A DNA stretch of 64,000 nt from Nonomuraea polychroma (GTDB lineage: Bacteria > Actinomycetota > Actinomycetes > Streptosporangiales > Streptosporangiaceae), in assembly GCF_004011505.1 (NCBI RefSeq), contig NZ_SAUN01000001.1, positions 3,658,001-3,722,000 of the forward strand, given 5' to 3'. Position numbers and translations under genes: made by a program. The notes beneath the pieces were generated by a model. That model had not been told where the DNA came from, did no database searches, and was given only the letters and a program-made list of their open reading frames with translations. This document shows positions 25,925-34,549 of this stretch, one piece after another (positions within the stretch are counted from its first letter, which is position 1; the number at the start of each line of letters is the position of its first letter).

Positions 25925-26278
25925 TCAAGATGGCGGCGCGCCCGGCGGCTCCCCGCCGGGCGGAGTGGCCAGGCCGTGACGGACCATCTGCTCCAGCACT
26001 CGCTGCGCGTCTTCGACGCTCACTCCAGCGAGGGCCGCCAGGTCCTCAGCCGGGTATGGCCCGCCGCCATGACGCTCGATCACCGCCCGAATGGCCCCGA
26101 AGATCATGAGATCGTGAGTGGCGGCAGCTAGTGGTTTCGTCTCGTGAAGCATCCGATCCAGCCAGGCCGTGTTCTCCCCGGCCGCCCGGAGCCGGTCCCG
26201 TTCACGCTGCAGGTTGGTAACCAGGTCGGCGGCCCTGGCAGGCCGCGTCCAAGATCGTGGTGTATGAGATTCGACCAC
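25925..26278 (-). CDS. Unrecognised protein with a winged-helix-like C-terminus, 5' end replaced by IS256
   Basis: A 117-residue frame whose first codons (MVESHTP) come from the end of the IS256 element; genuine sequence starts near SWTRPARAADLVTNLQRERD. Helices follow (NTAWLDRMLHETKPLAAATH), then an HTH-like AEDLAALAGVSVEDAQRVLE with QMVRHGLATPP. The original N-terminus seems lost to the insertion. Possibly a small regulator; family not recognised. Confidence 0.5.
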   Translation of the reverse strand: MVESHTPRSWTRPARAADLVTNLQRERDRLRAAGENTAWLDRMLHETKPLAAATHDLMIFGAIRAVIERHGGGPYPAEDLAALAGVSVEDAQRVLEQMVRHGLATPPGGEPPGAPPS

Positions 26279-27674
26279 TCTGCGATCTGAATCGCTATTT
26301 AAGCAGCAATAGCACCATTGGTCACATTGACATCAGCGGCGTCTTCTTTGGCCTTTCTTCCGGCTGCTTTGCGGCAGTCGGCGAGGATTTCCAGGCCGAG
26401 GTAGCGCCGGCCTTCGGTCCACTCGTCGTGCTGCTCGGCCAGTACCGCGCCGACCAGCCGGATGATCGCGTCTCGGTGCGGGAAGATGCCGACCACGTCG
26501 GTACGGCGGCGGATCTCCTTGTTCAGCCGCTCTTGGGGGTTGTTGGACCAGATCTGCCGCCACACCGCCTTGGGGTAGACGGCGAAGGCCAGGATGTCCT
26601 CGCGCGCCTCGTCCAGATGTTCGGCGGCCTTGGGGTACTTGTCCTCCAACGCTTGGACGACCTGGCGGTGCTGCGCGCGCACCGAGGCGGCGTCGGGCTG
26701 CTCGAAGACGGTGCGCAGCATGGTCGACACCCACGGCTGAGCCGCCTTCGGAACGCAGGTCGCCAAGTTGCGCGCGTAGTGCGCGCGACACCGCTGCCAG
26801 GAGGCGCCGGGCAGCGTGGAGCCGATCGCATCGCGCAGCCCGGCATGACAGTCGGAGATCACCAGACTGACGCCGGACAGGCCGCGGGCGACCAGACCGC
26901 GCAAGAACGCCAGCCAGCCCGCCCCATCCTCGCTGGAGACCACGTCGATGCCGAGGATCTCGCGGTGCCCGTCGGCGTTGACGCCGGTCGCGACCAGGGC
27001 GTGCACGTTGACCGTGCGCCCGCCCTCGCGCACCTTCTGCGTCAGCGCGTCGATCCACACGAACGTGTACGGCCCGGCATCCAACGGCCGGTTGCGGAAC
27101 TCGCTCACCATCTGATCCAGCTCCCGGGCCATCACGCTGACCTGCGACTTGGACAGCTTGGTCACCCCGAGCTGCTCGGCCAGCCGTTCCACCCGCCGGG
27201 TCGAGACACCCAGCAGATACGAAGTCGCCACCACCGAGGCCAGCGCCCGCTCGGCCCGCCGCTGCCGCTCCAGCAGCCAGTCAGGGTAGTACGAGCCCTG
27301 CCGCAGCTTGGGGATCGCCAACTCGACGGTCCCGGCCCGGGTGTCCCACTCGCGCCGCCGATAGCCGTTACGCGAGTTGATGCGCGCCTCGGACACCTCG
27401 CCGTAGCCGGCGCCGCAGCGCTGCTCGACCTCGGCGTCCATCATCATCTGCGCCATCCGCACGACCATCTCGCGCAGCACATCGGGCGAGGCCTGCGCCA
27501 GGCTCTCGTCGAACCACTCGCCCTCAGCAGGCAGAATGTCCATAGCGGCCACTTCTCGTTCTCCTTCTTATGCCTTCGACAGCTGTGAAGGATCGCGGAG
27601 TGGCCGCCCTCATGTCACATCGATCTTCCCTCACGGGCATCAAGGTGACGAGTAGGTTCAAACCCGTACACCAC
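26257..27674. mobile_element. IS256-family insertion sequence, complete
   Basis: About 1.42 kb. Terminal inverted repeats begin GTGGTGTATGAGATTCGACC on the left (26257 on) and GTGGTGTACGGGTTTGAACC on the reverse of the right end (ending 27674), 15 of 20 positions equal. One intact transposase gene lies inside. The 8 bp on each side (CCAAGATC and TCCCGTGG) differ, so no target duplication is visible. The last bases of the left end supply a start codon to the flanking truncated gene. The 137 bp after the right end hold only a possible gene tail (DEAERQLLAELAARG). Confidence 0.9.
26299..27552 (-). CDS. IS256-family transposase
   Basis: A 417-residue DDE transposase (Transposase_mut). N-terminal DNA-binding part includes RCGAGYGEVSEARINSRNGY; the core carries the first Asp in FVWIDALTQKVREGGRTVN, second Asp in LVISDCHAGLRDAI, the CRAHYARNL zinc/His motif, and the Glu in QIWSNNPQERLNKEIRRRTD. 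Full length and uninterrupted, so the element could still move. Confidence 0.95.
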   Translation of the reverse strand: MAAMDILPAEGEWFDESLAQASPDVLREMVVRMAQMMMDAEVEQRCGAGYGEVSEARINSRNGYRRREWDTRAGTVELAIPKLRQGSYYPDWLLERQRRAERALASVVATSYLLGVSTRRVERLAEQLGVTKLSKSQVSVMARELDQMVSEFRNRPLDAGPYTFVWIDALTQKVREGGRTVNVHALVATGVNADGHREILGIDVVSSEDGAGWLAFLRGLVARGLSGVSLVISDCHAGLRDAIGSTLPGASWQRCRAHYARNLATCVPKAAQPWVSTMLRTVFEQPDAASVRAQHRQVVQALEDKYPKAAEHLDEAREDILAFAVYPKAVWRQIWSNNPQERLNKEIRRRTDVVGIFPHRDAIIRLVGAVLAEQHDEWTEGRRYLGLEILADCRKAAGRKAKEDAADVNVTNGAIAA

Positions 27675-27811
27675 TCCCGTGGACGCTAACCCCTGGCAGC
27701 CAGCTCGGCAAGGAGCTGCCGCTCGGCCTCGTCCACATTCCCAGGCGATGAGAGGGCGCAAGCGTCCTGCGAGCAACCGCGCGGTCCTGTCAGGGACTGA
27801 GAGCCCGGTGT

Positions 27812-28585
27812 CTATACCTTGCTCGCGACCACCATGTAGTTCTCGGCCTCAAGATCGAACGTGCTCACTTCCGTCCGGAGTCCGACCCGGTGCAGCTCGA
27901 CTTCGAGTTCCTCGTACCGGTAGGGCCAGCAGGACAGCAGTTCCGAGCGGACAAGAACCAGCCCAGTCGCATCAACTTGGGCGATCGCAATCTCGATGTG
28001 GTGCTCATCCTCCCAATGCGGCGCAATCTCCCAGCGGTAGACCACGACGGCATCGCGACCGTTTCGTCGGACGAGTCGGTCCCTGATGTCCAGCCGGGAA
28101 CCTCTGGCCCTCACGAGTTCCCAAGTGCGGGATGTGAGCACCAAGCGCCCGCCAGGGCGCAGAAGCCGTGACATCGACTCCAGAGCAGCACCCCTGCCTG
28201 TCGCGCCCGCGGCATGGTGAAGCGAGTTGCCAACGCAGAACACCATGTCGAACGTGTCGTCCTCGAAATGATCGGGCAACTCTTCCCAGTTCGCCCGCAC
28301 GGCCCGGACGGAGGCCCCGAACTCCTCAGACAGCTCTGCAGTCCGGCGAACCATCGCTTCGCTGGCGTCAGTTGCGGCAACCTGCATGCCACGACCGGCG
28401 AGGCCAACCGCCAACTGTCCGGTTCCGCACGAACAGTCGAGGACGTGAGCGTTCGACGGCAGGAGACTGAGGACGTCATCGAACGACGCAGCGAACTCGG
28501 CGGGAGGCAACTTTGCATCCGAGATGAGCCATTCGTACACCTCGGCAAGCACGTCATATTCCGTCACAACCACTACCTCCGTCAC
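27812..28585 (-). CDS. Class I SAM-dependent methyltransferase
   Basis: A 257-residue methyltransferase. YDVLAEVYEWLISDA precedes motif I HVLDCSCGTGQLAVGLAGRG, motif II VAATDASEAMVRRTAEL, the motif IV region DTFDMVFCVGNSLHHAAG, and RLLRPGGRLVLTSRTWELVR. This is the small-molecule (Methyltransf_11/25) type. The start could also be a GTG seven codons in. It faces the IS256 element; no pathway partner is adjacent. Confidence 0.85.
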   Translation of the reverse strand: MTEVVVVTEYDVLAEVYEWLISDAKLPPAEFAASFDDVLSLLPSNAHVLDCSCGTGQLAVGLAGRGMQVAATDASEAMVRRTAELSEEFGASVRAVRANWEELPDHFEDDTFDMVFCVGNSLHHAAGATGRGAALESMSRLLRPGGRLVLTSRTWELVRARGSRLDIRDRLVRRNGRDAVVVYRWEIAPHWEDEHHIEIAIAQVDATGLVLVRSELLSCWPYRYEELEVELHRVGLRTEVSTFDLEAENYMVVASKV

Positions 28586-28615
28586 ACAGCAGACTCACGG
28601 CGGGACGTCAGTCCA

Positions 28616-28828
28616 TCAGAGGAGCAAGCCGGGCACCAATGGTTTTCGCAAGGACAACCCGTCCGCCCATGCCGCGGATAGCGCGAGCTGATCCGCTCGG
28701 TCATTCGCCGTGTTCGGCGCTTCGGAACTATCAATACGTCCGAACTTGATACGCAGCGTGTCCAGTACGCGGATGAGGATGTCCGTCTTGCCGGTGTTGT
28801 TGAAGACCTCCTGCGCCAGCCACTCAGC
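28616..28828 (-). pseudogene. Fragment of a conserved hypothetical (nuclease-like?) gene
   Basis: The minus strand reads EWLAQEVFNNTGKTDILIRV then LDTLRIKFGRIDSSEAPNTA before a stop. The NNTGKTDILIRV phrase recalls the start of a nuclease-fold domain in hypothetical actinomycete proteins (usually continuing toward an AECKFW-like motif), but here it continues otherwise. No start or core motif. The interval 28829-28980 shows nothing else. Confidence 0.35.
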
Positions 28829-28980
28829 CCCTGTCCAGGGGCCAGCCGCCAGCCGCTGAGCGGGAACAGCCAGCTTACTTGCCTTACATGACTGACAAGA
28901 TCATATAGCTTTGACCTGCGGGAAGAGGCTAACTACCCCAGATAAGCCTTGCGGCTGACGATGGACAAGGGGAACCTGAG

Positions 28981-29517
28981 ATGAAGTGGAACCTGCGCTG
29001 GGCTGCGGCCAAGCGCGACATCTGGCGGCCCAGCGACCTGCTGAAGGCCTTCGAGGAGGTGGGGTTCACCCCGTCGCTCAGCAAGGTAGCCGCGCTCTGG
29101 AGCGGCAAACCGATCTCCATTCGCCTCGACGACCTGGACATGATCTGCACGGCGCTCGGCTGCACTGTCGCCGATCTGCTGGAAGCCGAGCCGGCCGCTA
29201 CCGCCGACGGCCAGCGGAACAGACCAATCGGGCGGTCGGAGCCGGTGACGAGCCCAGCGGCCCGGTGCGGCCGACACCGCGGCGGGGCGGGCGGCGCCGC
29301 TCGCTACCACCGAACTGACGATGCCGCGCCGTTGCCCGATCGGGCAATGCCGCGTCTGCCTCGGCTGGGGCGAGAAACCCCAGTTCGCCGACTGCATCGC
29401 GTGCTCCTCCTGGCGACAGCTACACCCGGCGCAAGCACGCTGCCGCCGGTGCGGGCACGGCAGCCGCGTCAACACCGATGGGCTCTGCCGGTTATGCCTG
29501 CTGACCATCCGCCTTGA
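28981..29517 (+). CDS. XRE-type HTH regulator, probable frameshift in the 3' half
   Basis: Residues 1-75 are a Cro/C1 HTH of the YozG-like kind: KRDIWRPSDLLKAFEEVGFT, SLSKVAALWSGKPISIRLDD, MICTALGCTVADLLEAEP. After about 29215 this frame becomes Arg-rich. In the +2 frame the text EQTNRAVGAGDEPSGPVRPT then RRGGRRRSLPPN ends with a stop at 29318, 2 bp before the next gene's ATG, which is how this family normally ends. A one-base indel near 29215 is therefore likely. First gene of a three-gene module with zinc-ribbon and recombinase-like proteins. Confidence 0.65.
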   Translation: MKWNLRWAAAKRDIWRPSDLLKAFEEVGFTPSLSKVAALWSGKPISIRLDDLDMICTALGCTVADLLEAEPAATADGQRNRPIGRSEPVTSPAARCGRHRGGAGGAARYHRTDDAAPLPDRAMPRLPRLGRETPVRRLHRVLLLATATPGASTLPPVRARQPRQHRWALPVMPADHPP

Positions 29518-29881
29518 CGAGCCCGAATGGGTCGCGGCCCCGGTCGGTGGCAGGTCGGCGCAGCTCATACTCATCCTGCCAGGAGATCGGCTCCCCAAGT
29601 CACAGCCGCTCGACCGGCCGGTCCGCGGCCAGGCGCCCGACCGCACCCGGCCTCGCTCGCTGCTGGAGCGCAAGCGCATCGAGACGGCCGAACGGGTCGA
29701 CGACCCGCGCGTCTGCCCACCGACGATCCGCGGGCAGCTGCTGTTGTTTCGACCCCGCCGCCAGCTCACCGACGCGCACGCCCGCCGGGTCAAAGACCGT
29801 GACCTGGCCGACTACGAGCGTCTCAAGGACGTCGCGATCGCCCTGGCCGCAGAGCGCGGACTGAGTACGGCGTGGTGGTGA
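29321..29881 (+). CDS. Zinc-ribbon protein, N-terminal part of a recombinase-like protein
   Basis: A 186-residue protein with paired Cys motifs: CPIGQCRVCLGWG, CIACSSWRQLHPAQARCRRC, GLCRLCLLTIR, i.e. several zinc ribbons. The second half (RVDDPRVCPPTIRGQLLLFR, VKDRDLADYERLKDVAIALA) has no known fold. It ends at a TGA (29879-29881), after which the same frame continues through GTCL into the next protein. The two are probably one longer protein split by a nonsense codon. Function: DNA binding likely, otherwise unknown. Confidence 0.6.
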   Translation: MPRRCPIGQCRVCLGWGEKPQFADCIACSSWRQLHPAQARCRRCGHGSRVNTDGLCRLCLLTIRLDEPEWVAAPVGGRSAQLILILPGDRLPKSQPLDRPVRGQAPDRTRPRSLLERKRIETAERVDDPRVCPPTIRGQLLLFRPRRQLTDAHARRVKDRDLADYERLKDVAIALAAERGLSTAWW

Positions 29882-29893
29882 GGAACCTGCCTC

Positions 29894-31633
29894 ATGCTCC
29901 GCCTTGTCCTGGCCGTCCGCGAAGCCGACGGTGACGACAAGCTCCCCGAGGAGACCCTCGACGACTTGCCTCGCTTCCGCAACGCCGTCGCCGATGTCCT
30001 GCGCCACGCCAGCCTGACCGGTGCCGGGATCCTCCGTCCTCGCCACCGTCCCCGGCCAGTCGTTCTGCACAAGCCACAGCGCAGCTGCCGGTCCTGCGAC
30101 TGCTGCGGCTTTCGCAGGACCTGCGAGGGCTGCGGCAACTGGAACAAGCAGAACCATCCGATCGGGACCTGCACCCGCTGCCGCCGCGCGGACGTCCCAC
30201 TGGCGGACGGGCTCTGCCGCGCCTGCTGCCTGCACATCGACCAGCACGGCCCCGCAGCGCGAGCCGAGTCCTGGACCCAGCTGTGGCTGGGCGGAGACCT
30301 TGCTCCGCGCCTGGCGATGCGAACCGGCACCCTCGGCTACGTCGCGCCCCACCAGAAGGCCCGCGCCCGGGCCGTGACCCGGCGACCACCGCCACCACCG
30401 CTCTCACGGCACCTCCTCAACCCCGGCCAGGGCGTCCTGTTCGACGTTCGCCGGGACTGGGGCTGCTTCGCCAAGCGCGCCCTGGACCAGTTGCCGTCCC
30501 TCACCGCAGACGCCCAGACTCTGCTCGAGGATTTCCGGCGGCACTCCGCCGAACGGGGATTGGACGAGCAGGTCAACCGAATCGCCGCTCGCAGCCTGCG
30601 GATCCTGCTGGCCTGGCTCGGCATGGACGCCCCCATTCACGAGGCCGACATCTGGTCACTGCCCGCCGACCGGCCCGGCACCAGCGCCCGACACATCCTC
30701 GCCTTCCTCCAACAGCGCGGCTTGGCCATCCCCGACCCCGACCGCGAGATCGACATCCACCAACGCACCATCCAGCAGCGACTCGCCGAGCTTCCCGCCG
30801 GCATCGCCGACGAGCTGCATGCCTGGGTCCGGGTCCTACGCGGGGAAGGCCGCCGTCAGCACCGTGCCATGTCGTTCGAAACGATCCGCAAGTACCTCGG
30901 CTATCTGGCCCCGGTCCTCACCGGCTGGGCCGGGAAGGTCGCCAGCCTGCGTGAGATCACCCGCGACGATGTCCACGCCGTCCTTAAGCAGCGGCCCGGC
31001 CAGCCCGGTCTGGATCTGGCCACTGCCTTACGCAGCCTGTTCCAGGTCCTCAAGCAGGAACGGCTCATCTTCCGCGACCCCACCCGCAGCATCACCATGA
31101 CCGCCGTCGTCCGCCTGCCCATCCCGATCCCCACCGACCGCCTCCGCGGCCTGATCGACCACGCCGACGGGCCGATGGCCAAGCTCGTCGTCGCCCTGGT
31201 CGCCATCCACGGCCTCGGCCGCAACGAGACCACCGGACTCCTCCTGGACGACCTGGACCTGCAGAACGGCACGCTGCTCGTCCGCCGCGACCTGGCCCGC
31301 CACACCGTCTACCTCGACGACCTCACCCATACCCTCGCCATCGCCTGGCTGCGCGAACGCCGACGCCGCTGGCCCCGTTCGACCAACCGTCACCTGCTGC
31401 TCAGCCAGCAGACCGCCGTCATGGACACCCCGGTCTCCAACATGGTCATGAACGAGATCTTCCGGCCGCTGGGGATCGGCCCGTCCAAACTCCGCCAAGA
31501 CCGCATCCTCGACGAGGCCAAGCACACCGCCGACCCCGTACACCTCATGCGAGTGTTCGGCATCTCCGCCGCCACCGCCATGAAGTACGTCTACGCCGCC
31601 CACCCCGAACGACGATCAACCCTGCCGAGGTAG
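29894..31633 (+). CDS. Zinc-ribbon tyrosine-recombinase-like protein
   Basis: A 579-residue protein. Zinc-ribbon Cys pairs lie at residues about 65-120 (CRSCDCCGFRRTCEGCGNW, CTRCRRADVPLADGLCRACC). A core-binding domain (FETIRKYLGYLAPVLTGWAG) and an integrase-like catalytic domain follow: LGRNETTGLLLDDLDL (Arg I region), PSKLRQDRILDEAKH in place of HxxR, and MRVFGISAATAMKYVYAAH with the Tyr. The HxxR and GH positions deviate from active integrases, so catalysis is uncertain. ATG at 29894 is in the same frame as the preceding ORF. With the HTH gene it forms a recurrent-looking module of unknown role. Confidence 0.7.
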   Translation: MLRLVLAVREADGDDKLPEETLDDLPRFRNAVADVLRHASLTGAGILRPRHRPRPVVLHKPQRSCRSCDCCGFRRTCEGCGNWNKQNHPIGTCTRCRRADVPLADGLCRACCLHIDQHGPAARAESWTQLWLGGDLAPRLAMRTGTLGYVAPHQKARARAVTRRPPPPPLSRHLLNPGQGVLFDVRRDWGCFAKRALDQLPSLTADAQTLLEDFRRHSAERGLDEQVNRIAARSLRILLAWLGMDAPIHEADIWSLPADRPGTSARHILAFLQQRGLAIPDPDREIDIHQRTIQQRLAELPAGIADELHAWVRVLRGEGRRQHRAMSFETIRKYLGYLAPVLTGWAGKVASLREITRDDVHAVLKQRPGQPGLDLATALRSLFQVLKQERLIFRDPTRSITMTAVVRLPIPIPTDRLRGLIDHADGPMAKLVVALVAIHGLGRNETTGLLLDDLDLQNGTLLVRRDLARHTVYLDDLTHTLAIAWLRERRRRWPRSTNRHLLLSQQTAVMDTPVSNMVMNEIFRPLGIGPSKLRQDRILDEAKHTADPVHLMRVFGISAATAMKYVYAAHPERRSTLPR

Positions 31634-31650
31634 CGGGGCTAGCCCCGGCG

Positions 31651-31893
31651 TCACGGGTCGTCGGCGGGATTGTCCGTGTAGCGCAGCAGGTCTCCCGGCT
31701 GGCATTCGAGCACCTCGCACAGCCGGGCCAGGGTGGAGAACCGGATGGCCTTGCCTTTGCCGGTCTTGAGGATGGACAGGTTGGCGATTGTCACCTCGAC
31801 CCGGTAGGACAGCTCGGTCAACGTCATGCCGCGCTGAGCGAGCAGCTCATCGAGCCGGATCTCGATGCGCCCGTTGAGCTCGCCTGGTGGCAC
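31651..31893 (-). CDS. XRE-family HTH regulator (DUF2975 partner)
   Basis: An 80-residue single-domain regulator: RIEIRLDELLAQRGMTLTEL, SYRVEVTIANLSILKTGKGK, ARLCEVLECQPGDLLRYTD. This is the YozG/Xre type that forms a two-gene unit with DUF2975 membrane proteins. Its GTG follows the membrane gene's TGA with no gap, so translation is coupled. It likely binds the inverted repeat upstream of the pair. Confidence 0.9.
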   Translation of the reverse strand: MPPGELNGRIEIRLDELLAQRGMTLTELSYRVEVTIANLSILKTGKGKAIRFSTLARLCEVLECQPGDLLRYTDNPADDP

Positions 31894-32541
31894 TCAGATC
31901 GTGCCTTCGATCTCGTCGAGCATGGCCAGGCCGCGCCCGATCACTTCAGCCACCACGAATGCTCCCACACCCATCAGCACGGCGACGAGCGGCCAGTCGA
32001 CGTCGCCGGGCACCAGATACGCGTTGATGGTCATCATCCGGGCTGCCGCGGTCTTGGCCGCGAAGTCGAGGGCGCAGGCCGCCAGTGAGCCAAGGGTGAG
32101 GATCGCACCGATCCTCCGTAGGTCTTGCACCGTGTCGGCGGAGAACAGCGCGCGGTCTCCGGCCACGCCCCGGCTGGTGATGCGGACGAGCCAGAACAGG
32201 GGCAAGAGCATCACCAGCGCGCCGGGCAGCCAGGCGAGCAGGTGCAGAGCGGCCAGCAGCGGCGCGCGCGCCGGATCGTAGAGTGTTGCTTCGATCATGA
32301 CGTCCACCGCGCGTACTCCCGGGGCCAGAGCCCCGTCGAGCGACACGCTGGCGTGCGACGGCCAGAGCCCGGTGAAGCCGTAGTCGGCCTTCGCCGTCGG
32401 CAAGGCGAGGATGACGTCGGCAATCAGCCGCGTGAGGGAAGCGAGCACGCCAAGGACGAGGGCGGTGGTCAGGAGCGCGTGCAGGCGCCGGGTCCACGCG
32501 CCGACTGCCGAGGGCGCGGTTGCTGTCGGGCTGCCGGGCAT
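31894..32541 (-). CDS. DUF2975 membrane protein
   Basis: A 215-residue protein with four predicted membrane helices (LHALLTTALVLGVLASLTRL, LAALHLLAWLPGALVMLLPL, IGAILTLGSLAACALDFAAK, LVAVLMGVGAFVVAEVIGRG) and the LFSADTVQDLRRIG loop characteristic of DUF2975. Function unknown; such proteins probably sequester or signal to their HTH partner. AAAGGAGG is 7 bp before the ATG at 32541 and overlaps the left arm of the operator. Confidence 0.88.
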   Translation of the reverse strand: MPGSPTATAPSAVGAWTRRLHALLTTALVLGVLASLTRLIADVILALPTAKADYGFTGLWPSHASVSLDGALAPGVRAVDVMIEATLYDPARAPLLAALHLLAWLPGALVMLLPLFWLVRITSRGVAGDRALFSADTVQDLRRIGAILTLGSLAACALDFAAKTAAARMMTINAYLVPGDVDWPLVAVLMGVGAFVVAEVIGRGLAMLDEIEGTI

Positions 32542-32552
32542 CGGCCGCCTCC

Positions 32553-32605
32553 TTTATCGTTTATCGATGATGACGTAGCTCACGGTAGCATCGAAAAACG
32601 ATAAA
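32553..32605. promoter_or_regulatory. Inverted-repeat operator of the DUF2975/XRE pair
   Basis: TTTATCGTTTATCGATG (32553-32569) and CATCGAAAAACGATAAA (32589-32605) are complementary at 16 of 17 positions across a 19-bp spacer. The left arm overlaps the ribosome site of the DUF2975 gene. Very A/T-rich against the local background. Probable autoregulatory site of the XRE protein. The following 32606-32888 shows no gene. Confidence 0.65.
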
Positions 32606-32888
32606 ACAAGCGGAGCAGGCACATGCATCCCGCTGCGTAACCGGAAAGGAACCCGGACGATTCCGTCGGCGACGGCCGCCGATCGAGCACGTCGGCTCCT
32701 TGTCTCTCAGCAACGATGGCGTCGTCGAATGCCATCACCGCAGCTTCTGTTCGGCTGAGATCCCGTCAACAGCCCTCAGACCCTCTCCGGTTCAGACAGC
32801 GCAACCTGCACCGATCGCACGCTCAACGCCCACCCCAACGCGGGTTCCCGCTGTTTCACCCTCAGGAATCTGCGAACTCACGCGCTTT

Positions 32889-33756
32889 AGGATTCGGCGG
32901 CATCGCCTACCACCACATCGCCGACAACTACATCGTGCTGTTCTCCCGGTTCATCCCGTGCGGGGTGTGGGAGGCGGTCTACATCATCGAGGGCCTGCTG
33001 GAACAGGAGAGCGAAGCAGCGCCCAAGGAGATCCACGCCGACACGCAAGGCCAGTCGTTCCCGGTCTTCGGGCTGGCGTACCTGTTCGGGTTCGAGCTGC
33101 TGCCACGTATCCGCAACTTCCGGGATCTGACCTTTCACCGGCCCGAGGCCGGCATCGCTTATCGGCACATCGACGCGCTGTTCGGCGAGCCGATCAACTG
33201 GCGGCTAATCGAGGGCCACTGGCAGGACCTGATGAAGGTGGCCATCTCGATCCGCGAAGGCGAGCTGTCGTCGATCACCCTGTTGCGGCGGCTGCGGCAC
33301 GACTCCAAACGCAACAAGATCTACCGCGCCTACCGCGAGCTGGGCCGCGTCAAGAGGACGATGGTGCTGCTGCGCTACATCTCCGACGCCGCTCTGCGGG
33401 AGAACATCACCCGGGCCACCAACATGGTCGAGTCCTACAACAACTTCGCCAAATGGATCGGGTTCGGCAACAACGGAGTGATCGCCGACAACGAGCCCGA
33501 GGAACAAGAGAAAGCGATCAAGTTCAACACCCTGGTCGCCGACCTGATCATGTACCAGACCACGCCGGACATGTCCCTGGTACTCAACCAGCTGCGCACC
33601 GAGGGCGAGACGATGCATCGCGCCGACGTGGCCATCATGTCCCCCTACCAGGAAGACAACGTGCGCCGCTTCGGCGACTACATCTACGCCCTCAACGCGC
33701 CGCTGGACGACATGGAGGTCAACCCCGATCTCGGCGAGGACGCCAATGCAGCGTGA
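32889..33756 (+). pseudogene. Tn3-family transposase, C-terminal remnant
   Basis: About 288 codons of a DDE_Tnp_Tn3 catalytic end: FGGIAYHHIADNYIVLFSRF, EIHADTQGQSFPVFGLAYLF (second catalytic Asp), RIRNFRDLTFHRP, TRATNMVESYNNFAKWIGFG (catalytic Glu) and QEKAIKFNTLVADLIMYQTT. The N-terminal two thirds, including the first Asp, are missing and the join is near 32889. No resolvase or terminal repeat was found. Immobile. Confidence 0.85.
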
Positions 33757-33939
33757 ACCACCCCCACCCACCCGTCATGAGCCGTTGCGCATCCTGAGGG
33801 CCGCGACAGCGCAGGGTTGCGGCGATGGCACTACCACATCAGTGGCCAGCACGCCCGTCGCGCCCACCGGCGACGCGGTTTTGACGTCGCCAAGCATGAC
33901 GAACTTGCCCCTTTCCAGGAGTTCACATGGGTAGGTGGC

Positions 33940-34353
33940 TCAGCTGCGTGCTGCGGCCTCGATTGCCTGCTTCATCTCCCATGCGCCCTGTTCGATGCGA
34001 ATGCGGATCTCGGCGGCTCGCGTGTGTGGCAGCACGTTGGTGGTCCAGATCAGCCGGCCCGCTTGGTCGCCCTCCGGGCGAACTTCAAACGAGGCGTGGT
34101 GGTGCTCGAGCGCGGGTCTCGCGCCTTCAACAACGGAATAGACCAAGCAGCGGGAATCGTCATCGATCGCGACAATCAGCTCGCGGATGACGTGCCCGTC
34201 GGGAAAGGTCAGGAACCGCTGGTCGCCCTCCAGCCGGGTGTCGATGACACGGCCCGGCAGCAGGCGCTCGTCCACGGCTCCGACGTCGCGCAGCACATCC
34301 CAGATGTGCTCGGGGGACGCATCGATGACGATCTCGTGGCGGATGGAGGCCAT
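33940..34353 (-). CDS. SRPBCC (START/Bet v1-like) domain protein
   Basis: A 137-residue helix-grip protein: SIRHEIVIDASPEHIWDVLR, DVGAVDERLLPGRVIDTRLE, SFEVRPEGDQAGRLIWTTNV and a long C-terminal helix (IRIRIEQGAWEMKQAIEAAA). The family binds hydrophobic ligands (polyketide cyclase 2/AHSA1 kinds). The ATG at 34353 has GGAGG-like bases upstream; the open frame before it shows no homology. Likely downstream member of the run of minus-strand genes from the TetR gene. Between it and the NTF2 gene (34354-34549) nothing is seen. Confidence 0.82.
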   Translation of the reverse strand: MASIRHEIVIDASPEHIWDVLRDVGAVDERLLPGRVIDTRLEGDQRFLTFPDGHVIRELIVAIDDDSRCLVYSVVEGARPALEHHHASFEVRPEGDQAGRLIWTTNVLPHTRAAEIRIRIEQGAWEMKQAIEAAARS

Positions 34354-34549
34354 GACGCCGGGAACTCCTTCTCGGGATGGGGCAGCTCCTCGCCGGCAGG
34401 CAGGGACCGCGACCCGTGGGTGGCATCTTCTTCGGCTGCCCTGGGGCACACCGACACCCCAACCACCCGCGAGCCGCCGTCGCGGGTGCACCGACGCCAA
34501 ACTCGCCAACGTCGTTCGCGCTTTGACTCGGGCCCTGGGGCGCGTCGTT

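Noticed and set aside
27655..27665. GGTTCAAACCC, which looks like a tRNA T-arm
   Set aside because: It is the inner part of the right terminal repeat of IS256, and no acceptor or anticodon arm can be drawn around it.
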